This document shows, in pieces, positions 39,501 through 48,819 of a DNA stretch of 64,000 bases. Each line of letters opens with the position of its first letter. Position 1 is the stretch's first letter. Source of the stretch: Opisthorchis felineus (taxonomy: Eukaryota; Platyhelminthes; Trematoda; Opisthorchiida; Opisthorchiidae); contig SJOL01006654.1 of NCBI GenBank assembly GCA_004794785.1, positions 997,823 to 1,061,822 on the forward strand, read 5' to 3'. Made by a program: the position numbers and the translations under genes. Below the pieces are notes generated by a model. It searched no databases. It saw nothing but the letters and a program-made list of their open reading frames with translations, and was not told the origin of the DNA.

Positions 39501-42500
39501 GTTTAGCGTGAAGAATTCGCAGCAAGAAAACCTCACGAATAGTTAGATGAGTTAACTTCCATACGAACTGCGATCTACTTGTGCAAACAATCATTTGAGG
39601 GAGCTATATCAATGTTCCGGCATACAGTGTAAATAAATATAGAAAGCCTAAACAAACCTAATAGGACATTAAAAAATGATGCTTCCATTCCACAAGGACC
39701 ACTGAATGAGGACCGCTCTTGATTACTTTGACAGCACCTTCGTTTATGTGCAGAGAATTAGTATGCAGAATATCATCTGCTGATGTTACTGACTGACATT
39801 TTAATAGTATCAACCCCCGGCTTAATTTAATGCACAAAATTTAATCGGGATTTTGCTTTGCAAGTGAAGTTAGTCACTGCTAAAAATCCGTTTAGCATTG
39901 TTTGTCTACTACTTCTTCATCGACAGAGCGCGACGCAGGCTTGCACGAGACCAATCAAACCACAGCCTTCCGAATGGAAGCTGAACGCTGTACATTCAGG
40001 TACGAGTTTGAACAGTGTAGCTCCCTTGCAATTAGACAGAATGTAGTGCAACACATTTGAGTTATCAACAACTGAGCTGCCATTATCTGACCCCTCAAAT
40101 GACGACGCCTCAGTTGTAGTATTTAATGAGCCTTGATTCTACCTTCTAATATGTAGAAGGTACCGAAATTTCAAGGTTTGGAATGTGACTTATATCCTTC
40201 TAAAAAACGTGCAGCAGTGAACAGCCGTTCCATTCATGCTTTGGGCCATTAGCTGCTCTTCATTACCTAACTGAGGGAAAATTATAACTCAATTAAAACA
40301 TCAAATCTATCCACCTGAATAACATAGAATACCATAATCGGACAAGACTTGGCCGTTCAAACTTAAAACCAGAATACCCCACTTTCAAAACCAGTCAGCC
40401 GTACGCACAAACAACGGGACATAGGAAAAAGATTTTTTCTAACAAACCACTTGATGGTCACCCAAATTCTCGCACATGCTTTTGCAACGTGTTAAAAACA
40501 AACGTTTGTCTGTGGCAAAGTACTCGGACTTGCTGTCTACCCCAAGTGAAATTAGAAAGCACTACCTGCAGATGTTTTAGCTGAATGGTGTAAGTGGAAT
40601 GTGGACGGATACCAGTTACTCAAATTAGTTCCGTAATAAATAGGCATAGTCAGCGAGGAACCCTTAACTTTTTGTCCATAAAAACTCAGCTACGGAAAGA
40701 AAACGTACGTGAAAGTGTATTTTTGGTGGTACTTCAGAAGTTCAGATTTTAGTTGCGTAATTCGAGGGATTCGAGGGATCTGAAGTTGAACCAACTAACG
40801 TTTCAGCCGCCAAGAGTATACTCGTTCATTCTCGATGATGACCATCATAAATAGCTTTAATTTTTCACGACAACATACTCGATATGCGAATCCAAATGAC
40901 GCACAGCATCCAAACGCCTTAGCCGCTTTCAAGCTCATTGGGTAGACGGCCCGCAAAAGTTACGATTGCCACTATGAGATCGATTTTATTTACTTCCTAT
41001 TATAAGCATTAACATAGGCCACTTGGTACTGGTAATGGACGGCCAAATTTGTACTCGGGAGTAACTCTTGGGAAACGAGGGTTCTTAAATAGCAAGTTGC
41101 ATTACTAGGCAAAGAAATACGTTCCCACAAAAGAAAAGAAATCGATAAAATCGGCATAGTTAAATGCTCAATTGCCACAGTAGTGACACGACGACAGTTA
41201 TTTAATTCTGTCCACCATTTTGATGCGTAAAACAAATTATTACAATAAGTTTCAAATGTCACAAAAGCTTCATCACTATCCATCAGTAATAAGTGATTTT
41301 AAAAAGCACAGCGATTCCATCTCGAGATATCGATCAGCAGGCCCGAAATCACCCTGTAAATTTCCTTCCACTTAGTCCAAATTTCTGCTATGTACGCATA
41401 CATAAATCATGTTAATCCCTAGGAAAAGTACCTGCCTAAAACGTGGCCTGGATGCAGCAGTTGGCAGGCTTTGGAACAAAGACTAAAGTTGCGTGAATGA
41501 AATGCAGTTTCCTAGTGTACATTTATCATTCATAGTAAAAGACAGAGGAAGAACACGCTCTGGTGCTGCTTGCTCACCGCACAGGAATTTACTGCTACGA
41601 ATGAAAGGAAGCTCATGGGTGGTAATGTGCAATTTTCATTTAGATGTAGGTTTGTTACTTCCTTTTTTATCGCTGTTTAATCAAAATTCTAGAACGTACG
41701 ATATTTTGGACTTTTCTACGTGAAGCTTCAACACTTATATGGTGTCTCCAGTAAGGCATCTTTACAAATCGAACTAGAACTTGTTATGGCTTCATTAGCA
41801 CAAGTGACGTGTTGTACCGCATTTTCATAGAAACTAGACATCTCGGACATTAGAAACCAACCGTCATTTACCACTGGGACTTTCAACAGATATGTTATGA
41901 GCAAGAACACTGTCGCAAGTGATCGATCCTCAAGTAATTAGATGGAAAAGCAAATCTGAAACAAAGCACATGGGTGTTGTCAGTTTTAAAGGCCCATCGC
42001 TCTTCTGAGCCTGCGGTGCAGAAAACACCAACCACTGATTCCAAGGAACACACATAGGTAAAAGCTTTGGAGAAAAATGAAATTCCCCCTATATAACATT
42101 GCTGACGTGCTTGCTGAAAGCTCCCTGACAGCTCTCTACCAGTTTCATTTTTCTTGGGATCATCACGTACGTGTAGTCAACGAGGCCCCATAATCCCTAC
42201 ATAGAATTCGAGGACTCCATCCACCTGATCAACCCCAAGAATGCTGATAAACTGCGGTGGTAAAATTTTGAATATTTTAGTAGTGTGATGCCAAGAAAAA
42301 ATATTTAGGTTTCTCAAATATTTTGCCAACCCAAATATGAGGCGGCCTTGATGTTCCCATTTTAGCTGACATGTAGTCCAATCTCATGTTGGCACCAACC
42401 TTATTTTCAAATGAATGTATTTTGCCAAATGTGACATTTCATTCCGACGTAAAACTGGTACGTGCCAAGTAGAACTTTTTTCTCGCACTTAATTACTTGG

Positions 42501-43020
42501 CCAAAAATCTCAGCAATGCCACAAACTTTTCCTGCATACAACAACCCTTGATGTGACCAGCAAAAAACCTTTTCGTTCTCCTGGTCAGAGACTGCATTAG
42601 AGTGGCTCCAAAGTGCTTACTAATGGGAGTGATATGTCCTAATACCATACGTTAAACAGTTGAAACGTTTATGGCTACCTAAAGAACTGGTTTATTCCAA
42701 CTACTCCTGTTAAAAAGCTAGAAGGAAACTACTCGATCGATATAACATCCGAAAATATCGACTAAACAATGTTACCACAATAGAGTAGCCGCTGTAAATA
42801 ATCGGGTATAATACTACACATAATTGAACTTTGATTTTGAATTTTTTTGAGTTAACGTTTTAGTAATCTTTATTTTTACTAGTAACGGAGTAAATTAGAT
42901 GTACCAGATAGTGCAATAAGCAAAGTAAAAACTATTTGAAGGCCATTCAACCGAAACATTGACTTTTCACATTCTTAGGTCATGTGAAGTATGCGTTAAC
43001 GCCTTTAAACATAAGGGTCG
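27503..43020. other. Long stretch without recognisable gene
   Basis: About 15.5 kb in which I can support nothing. Frames of about 80-115 codons (33215-33721 both strands; 34131-34459 minus; 34664-34933 minus; 40990-41283 minus; 45-85 codons elsewhere) lack known motifs. The stretch at about 28435-28530 reads as protein-like on the plus strand (ELETTKELFPVSPTDDLTGG) but has no borders or family. In context this is upstream intergenic DNA or a 5' intron of the NPF gene. Confidence 0.45.
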
Positions 43021-43021
43021 G

Positions 43022-43049
43022 GTTTTTGTTTTTTTATATTTTTTATCAG
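43022..43049 (+). promoter_or_regulatory. Candidate 3' splice site upstream of NPF
   Basis: A T-rich tract of about 25 bases ends in ATCAG at 43045-43049, a strong acceptor shape. A second, weaker acceptor (TGATTCATGCAG) ends at 43114. Either could begin the exon carrying the NPF start codon. In flatworms such an acceptor may also take a trans-spliced leader. The sequence cannot tell cis from trans splicing. Confidence 0.45.
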
Positions 43050-43133
43050 TTCTGATGACACTTTTTGCCAATTTCATTTATTTATTACACAAATGACTTT
43101 TGTGATTCATGCAGGTTTGAAACCTAACTCCAA

Positions 43134-43459
43134 ATGACGTTACACTGGACAAGCATACAGTCGCGGTGCAGGCACGCAAAGCGACCAAGCGAAGTTCGAA
43201 ATTTACTTGTCCTTTTACTTGCCTTCTTCATGCTGGTTACAACAACTGCCTTTCCAAATTTCCGAGAAGCGAACAGATATTATGATATTCCAGGATTTGA
43301 GGAACTAAGTGGAGACGAGGAATTGGTGCAACCTTACCACCGACAGAGCAGAAGTGAAATTACGCAGCCAAAGAAACCCAAAACATTCATAAATCCCGAC
43401 GCAGTAAAGGCATACCTGCGTGCTCTAAATGACTACTTTATTGCAATTGGAAGGCCGCG
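43134..43459 (+). CDS. npf: Neuropeptide F (NPY family) precursor, coding exon 1
   Basis: This encodes the precursor of a flatworm-type neuropeptide F, a secreted amidated peptide of the NPY superfamily that acts on G-protein-coupled receptors in the nervous system. ATG 43134 is the start because an in-frame TAA lies at 43125-43127. Residues 1-23 are a basic leader and 24-39 (LLVLLLAFFMLVTTTA) a signal-peptide core. Then follow an acidic spacer and Arg/Lys cleavage candidates at R70, R73 and K80-K81. The peptide region ends AVKAYLRALNDYFIAIGRPR. Counting the expected final Phe, tyrosines fall 10 and 17 residues from the C-terminus and GRPRF closes it, both family hallmarks. The mature peptide would be about 37 residues if cut after R73, near the usual 36-39. 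The exon stops after CG of the Arg codon at a GTGAGT donor, the conserved phase-2 NPY-family intron position. The Phe-Gly-basic exon was not found. Confidence 0.92.
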
Positions 43460-43465
43460 GTGAGT
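43460..43465 (+). promoter_or_regulatory. NPF 5' splice site within the Arg codon
   Basis: GTGAGT directly follows CCG-CG, splitting the Arg codon of R-F-amide after its second base (phase 2). Reading through instead would give CGG then TGA, an exact stop that would remove the Phe-Gly amidation signal. Splicing is therefore required for an active peptide. Any first base of the next exon still codes Arg. Confidence 0.9.
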
Positions 43466-43547
43466 TTATGTTTTGCTTGACTGTCGTGCTCATTCCGTTT
43501 GTGTTGAACATACAGCGACCTAACTGAACCTCTGAAAAAATGGTACC

Positions 43548-44510
43548 TTATCTCATATACACGTATTGCACTACACATAAGGTTGCTGAAAACACTTCGA
43601 CAGCCCACGACCGGTTCCGCCGTTCTTGGGGCTCGTCAAGAAGGCGCAGTCCCCGAGCTTCCGTCAACATTATGTCCTACTTGAACCCAAATTGGACAGA
43701 TTCTGACAAATACACTCATTTGTATATCTTATCGTAAACGAGAGATTCAGCCGGGTTCTAGGTGATTATCCCGTCAAAACCAAAATGACATGCAAATGAG
43801 TGTATTTATCGAAATTTTATCTCATTTTGACCAACATACTCATTACAAACGTGAGACATCAAACATTGTGCACATAATTCACTTAAAGTGACTGAAGACT
43901 GCTAAGAACCCTCGTCCGGCCGCATGTGACAGAGTGCTATCCATCATCTGGACGAAGGCTCGACCGGCAGGTGAGAGTCATAGTAAAAACGGAGCCTCAG
44001 ATGCGTACAAACAATAGTAAGTTACAATTCGCCCAAGAAAGTAAGCGCTAACAAACGGAGATTATTATGCTTCTGAATGAAATTGTAAAGCATTTATCCA
44101 TGCACGCAATCTAGATTGCATTCGCACTCTATAAGCATGAGAACAAAGCCTGTTAACAAAAAATCACTCATTAAAAATCACTTGGGTAATGACAGCGAAT
44201 ACAACTAAAGTTTTGGTTTACGACAGCCTTTAACTAGAGATATTGCACGTGGGCCACCTCGTGTTTTGGTTGGTACAGCAGATACCAAAGCCTATTTTCT
44301 TGGCATAAGACCACACTACCTTGTGGTTGCCGATAGTCCACCCATTAAGATCAAAGTAATTCGTAAATGACAGAAGTTTTTTCCTTGCGTTCAAAACTTA
44401 TGGTTACTGAAACCTGGAGCCTACGCCCAGCTAATGAGTCCCAAGAAGGACGAGACCGGCAGTCGGCTGTCCCAGTTTTCAACAGTCTGTTTATATCACT
44501 GCATCTGATG
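43548..44510. repeat. Foldback (inverted) dispersed repeat, copy A, in the NPF intron
   Basis: This is a nested inverted structure. The block at about 43560-43690 (GGTTGCTGAAAACACTTCGA ... CGTTCTTGGGGCTCGTC ... CCCCGAGCTTCCGTCAAC) recurs in reverse complement at about 44395-44510. Inside it, the arm with AAATACACTCATTTG (about 43706-43720) is mirrored at about 43795-43812 (CAAATGAGTGTATTT). All these units recur at 47732-48216, so the family is dispersed. The block GCCACCTCGTGTTTTGGTTGG (44254-44274) matches the interior of the other copy. No transposase frame is visible; open frames at 43540-43737 and 44367-44755 are chance readings of the repeat. It resembles a foldback or MITE-like non-autonomous element. 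Confidence 0.7.
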
Positions 44511-45970
44511 CGACGTCTTGAACAGCAAGTAGGTCTGGCTGGGCCTCCGCGGTACTGACAACTGGCTGCATCAAACTGCTTAGGCTTCTGGGTCTCGTTC
44601 GAATTGCTGTTAAACTCAAACGTCACAACCCGCACTGTTTTGCAGTAAGAGTCGTTTGAAAGCGGTTCGCTGTGGTGTGACCCTGACGGATATAGTTGAA
44701 TGTCTTTGGGTAAGAGTGAAATCTCACTGTTTTTTTCCTTTACCAAGGAATACACTGTGAGGAAAAATTAGGACAAAAACACGCTACAGTGGGTTAAGAT
44801 TTTGTGATCAGCTAATCCCAGAAATCCGTGACAGATGTTGTCCTCGCCATCAAAATCTTGAGTAGTGAACTCCCATCCCATAACCTTCTACCATAAATTT
44901 AAATTTCCTACAAACTATGCGATCCCTAATTTCTTTAACAACATCCAGGCCGAGGTCGGTCAGAAATTTTTCAAGCAAGGAGTATTTTCAATTAAGTTCA
45001 TCATTTTAGCATAGTTCTTTTCTTTTGGTGACATTAGGATTCATGCTTTCACGGGGTTTCACTGTTTTGTTCAGCGAAGAATGCCCCAAAATATACCACC
45101 AAAAACCTTTGGTATCAAACGTTAAAGAGGTCTGGAATACCAATGTTAAACGGGAAATACAATTTGGAAAAATCTTCAAATGACTTATAACTCAGTTCAC
45201 TTTGCGAACGTTAAAAGAAAATAACATCAATGTGACGGTTGTTCCATAACAGTAACTATCCGGCGAATGAAGTGTGGACTAGACTCGTCTGACTGACGAA
45301 CTGAGTAGTCTTCTAAGCCGGGTCGAGTGCACGGTCGTCTAAAAAATATTTTACCGGTACTTGGTTGCTATTTTACCATCGAAGAACCAAAGCTGTAATT
45401 AAGGAGACTGAGCTCAAAATATTTTCTAAAAAATCACCTGAGGACTGTACCTACACCAAGTGAAATTTTAGCAACTTATTTTTTCGTTTCGGAAGAAGGG
45501 TTACAGGAAATTCTCCCATGAAGTGTGCTTGTTTTGCGACAACCGTCGTGCGACAAAGTATTTTGCAGTCCATTGTGCGATAATTGGAAGAAAAGTCCCT
45601 TCAAATTATTTTGACGGATGCTGGCGATGATAGTAACAAGAGTTGTCATCGATTTGCAAATAAAGCAAGAATTCTTGATGTATTTTTTGAAGAAACCAGA
45701 AACGCCTCAGCACAGACATCATCTGCGAAATTCCCCTACCGCCAGGTCACGGATCGGACGTTTGTGGTGCACTCTGTGGAGCCACACATTGAAAAGTGTC
45801 TATTGAGCCTTCACCTGCTTCGATTAAATGAAACACTATATTTTACAAAATTAGACTATCGACAGTGATGTAACTGCCAACTACTCGTGTGTCGGCTGTT
45901 TTGTTTGTGTGGTGAGCTATCAAGAAACCTAATCTCACCCAAAATTTAGGATGGATTTCTATAGGGGAAA
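44511..45970. other. No recognisable gene
   Basis: Presumably NPF intron or downstream sequence. A 94-codon plus-strand frame at 45584-45868 has no known motif. I looked for an NPF second exon of the form AG|N-TTY-GGN and found none that is convincing. Confidence 0.45.
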
Positions 45971-46187
45971 AAGTTGGTAGCTCAGGTAGCGTAGATGGTC
46001 GTTAGTTTGTTCGCTGAGCTGGGCAATTCGGTCGCAAACGTTCCATCACCATCATCAGTGCGTTGTTAGGGAGCGTAGTGGTGCGTGACGATGGATTGTT
46101 GGTTGTGCCACCTCGATTGGTGATGAAACATTTGCAATCTAGTTGCTCAACTCAGCAAACAAACCATCTAGGATGCATTTCCAACTC
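45971..46187. repeat. Palindromic dispersed repeat, copy C
   Basis: Inverted arms 45971-46051 and 46118-46187 surround a spacer of about 66 bases. The left arm contains GTTCGCTGAGCTGGGCAATT and GTCGCAAACGTT; the right arm contains their complement. It matches copies at 10.1 and 11.6 kb. In minus-strand sense the left arm reads GCACTGATGATGGTGATGGAAC, a shortened form of the hammerhead-like core of the 11.6 kb copy with stem II deleted. Confidence 0.75.
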
Positions 46188-46921
46188 ATAGGTGAGGTCT
46201 TCAAAGAAAATGACTCAAAAACTTAACTCTGAAATCTACTTCAATCTGGTCAGGAGACAGAAGAAGCCAGACCTGCTTTTAGCTCGAATTTCGGTTACTG
46301 GACTTGTTCCAACAGTCAGTCATTGACCATTCAGAAGTAAATAACCCTGAATACGGTCCATTATCGATTAATCATTCTGCGTCAATTACATTACTTGGTT
46401 TGCGCCCCTATATGAGATAAATAAATGATTTTAACAACCACCGTGTCAGTTCTATGTATAAGAACGCGCAGTAAAATTATATCAACCGAATAAATATGTG
46501 TGGAACTCAAAAATTCAAACTCCTTATTTTTATTTGAAGTCTGCAAATGAATAGGGACTAAGACTCGGGATCTCGCTGTTGGTTTGAGAAAAACAAAAAC
46601 AGAAATATCTTGCTCAGCCCTGAAACCTGGGAGGAGAGGATATAAGTTAACTTGTGCAAAACGCTACCAATAAACTGAGAAGGTTTTCGAAGTCAGTTAA
46701 AGAAACAGGCAGACTGAAACAACTCCTTTCCTTCCTGTTAGACTCGGATTGATGTGATTTATCACGGCCTACTTGGTCTGCCTCATAATTTATATATGAC
46801 ACAAGGCCTAAAAACTTCAAGTGTATAGGAGCTTTTGAGTGGTTGATGTCCAAACGGCAGCTGATTTTATCAAAACTGTGGGAATACCTAAGTGAAAAAA
46901 CTATAGCATTTCTTCTACTTT
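46188..46921. other. No recognisable gene, borders assembly gap
   Basis: Nothing recognised. Long open frames reported across this stretch exist only because they read through the Ns that follow. Confidence 0.5.
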
Positions 46922-47731
46922 NNNNNNNNNNNNNNNNNNNNNNNNNNNNNNNNNNNNNNNNNNNNNNNNNNNNNNNNNNNNNNNNNNNNNNNNNNNNNNN
47001 NNNNNNNNNNNNNNNNNNNNNNNNNNNNNNNNNNNNNNNNNNNNNNNNNNNNNNNNNNNNNNNNNNNNNNNNNNNNNNNNNNNNNNNNNNNNNNNNNNNN
47101 NNNNNNNNNNNNNNNNNNNNNNNNNNNNNNNNNNNNNNNNNNNNNNNNNNNNNNNNNNNNNNNNNNNNNNNNNNNNNNNNNNNNNNNNNNNNNNNNNNNN
47201 NNNNNNNNNNNNNNNNNNNNNNNNNNNNNNNNNNNNNNNNNNNNNNNNNNNNNNNNNNNNNNNNNNNNNNNNNNNNNNNNNNNNNNNNNNNNNNNNNNNN
47301 NNNNNNNNNNNNNNNNNNNNNNNNNNNNNNNNNNNNNNNNNNNNNNNNNNNNNNNNNNNNNNNNNNNNNNNNNNNNNNNNNNNNNNNNNNNNNNNNNNNN
47401 NNNNNNNNNNNNNNNNNNNNNNNNNNNNNNNNNNNNNNNNNNNNNNNNNNNNNNNNNNNNNNNNNNNNNNNNNNNNNNNNNNNNNNNNNNNNNNNNNNNN
47501 NNNNNNNNNNNNNNNNNNNNNNNNNNNNNNNNNNNNNNNNNNNNNNNNNNNNNNNNNNNNNNNNNNNNNNNNNNNNNNNNNNNNNNNNNNNNNNNNNNNN
47601 NNNNNNNNNNNNNNNNNNNNNNNNNNNNNNNNNNNNNNNNNNNNNNNNNNNNNNNNNNNNNNNNNNNNNNNNNNNNNNNNNNNNNNNNNNNNNNNNNNNN
47701 NNNNNNNNNNNNNNNNNNNNNNNNNNNNNNN
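46922..47731. other. Assembly gap (810 N)
   Basis: An unbroken run of 810 undetermined bases. Its right edge falls inside the left arm of a foldback repeat that has relatives about 4 kb away, so repeat-driven assembly failure is likely. Any frame spanning it is an artefact. The NPF second exon could lie here. Confidence 1.
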
Positions 47732-48216
47732 TTTCGCCCTTCTTGGGGCTCATCCGGTAGGCGAAGTCCCCGAGTTTCCGTCAACCTTATGTTCTACTTG
47801 AAACCAAATTGCACGAACTTAGCGAAATACACTCAATTGCAAACAAATTTGGTTTTGCGAGAGACTCACCTAGTACCCAGCTGAATCTCTCGTTTGTGAT
47901 GTTTCCAGGCAACTCAATGTGCTGCACCAGGCCGCCTCATGTTTCAGTTGGTACGATACTCCAGATATCTCGATACATGTACATACGTAGTGCACTACTC
48001 ATGAGGTTGCTGAAGCTTCTTCGACAGCCGACGACCGGTCTGTCGCAAAACCAAATTTGTTTGCAAATGAGTGTATTTCGCTAATTTTGTGCAATTTGGT
48101 TTCAGTTAGGATATACGTTTGTCGAAACTCGGGGACTGAGCCTACCTGTTGAGCCCCAAGAAGGGCAAGTCTCTTGAAAAACCAAAGTTGTTTGCAAAGG
48201 AGTGTATTTCGCTAAA
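47732..48216. repeat. Foldback dispersed repeat, copy B
   Basis: Left arm 47732-47864 and right arm 48039-48170 are near-complete reverse complements of about 133 bases, with only scattered mismatches. The shared landmarks are GCCCTTCTTGGGGCTC, CCCCGAGTTTCCG, TGAAACCAAATTGCACGAA and AAATACACTCAATTGCAAAC. The interior (47865-48038) matches parts of copy A at 43.5-44.3 kb. A partial third unit at 48170-48216 repeats the first 45 or so bases of the right arm in direct orientation. The left end may extend into the gap. No protein frame is present, so this is most likely a non-autonomous element. Confidence 0.85.
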
Positions 48217-48819
48217 CAGATACAGTCTTTACAGGAGACAAGAATTTATAAAGTATGCCCTGCATTGTCAGACACTGCCAGTTTCTGGCAATCAATGGAA
48301 TCAAATGCAAATCTGAGATCGAGAAAGACAATCATTGTTGTTCTTCGGAAGGAGTGCTACAGTTTCAGCGATTGTTTCAAGGTTAGAGGAAAACCCAGCT
48401 CACAAATTCAGCTCTCCAGATGATGGATCACCCTTTGTAGTATAACAACATAAAGCAACTAGAATGCTACGGCCACTAGACTGATGTTCCGGTGGTTTAT
48501 GCAGGATGTTCTTGATTCTTTTTTAGTATAGTTAGTATAGTAGAATAAAGTCGTCAATTTAGCAACGCCAGACACCCTTTTCTTCAAAAAGTGAAGAACC
48601 ATGTGCTTTGTTGCGACGAAGCAATAAAATTACCCGCTGGAATTCAATTGTCGATGACGGATGAAACCCAACGCTCCATTCGAATTCATCTGGTCCCTCC
48701 ATAGGTTGAGTTGATAGAGACCAGATGTAGTGTTCTTCAGTGTTCAGTCCATAGTTCAAGACAAGGTTTTTGTGAATGAAGTAAGGTCCAGTCGTCCTTC
48801 GAGATCGTTTTACCAACAT
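48217..48819 (-). mobile_element. Decayed RTE-like LINE, reverse transcriptase to motif A
   Basis: On the minus strand the order is NTEEHYIWSLSTQPMEGPDEFEW, then FHPSSTIEFQRVILLLRRNKAHGSS (48819-48590). This equals the RTE linker and the 'PPT..EV...I..LKR.KAPG' block. Next, near 48465-48390, comes NHRNISLVAVAF, a stop and LLYVVIL (family NHRGISLVAVASKLLASIIL). Finally, about 48330-48280, RRTTMIVFLDLRFAFDSID, motif A with both the Asp of FLD and AFDS well preserved. The fingers block between them is shortened. Stops and frameshifts make it a fossil. It ends abruptly where the foldback repeat starts (48216), so the repeat probably inserted into it. The plus-strand frame at 48202-48423 is its antisense. 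Confidence 0.82.

Noticed and set aside
39755..39790. Minus-strand SADDILHTN resembling an RTE YADDI box
   Set aside because: No other RT block around it; a single ADD match is not enough.
43502..43560. Acceptor-like ACATACAG|CGACC soon after the NPF donor
   Set aside because: Joining here gives GRPRD and not GRPRF-G, so it cannot make the amidated peptide.
44211..44370. AG followed by TTTTGGTTTACGA could splice to the NPF exon and give R-F-G-L-R with 52 open codons
   Set aside because: No pyrimidine tract precedes the AG, no dibasic follows the Gly, and most of the segment is the dispersed foldback repeat.
46647..47784. Three open frames of about 290-370 codons
   Set aside because: They exist only because they read through 810 Ns; the real sequence contributes fewer than 100 codons.
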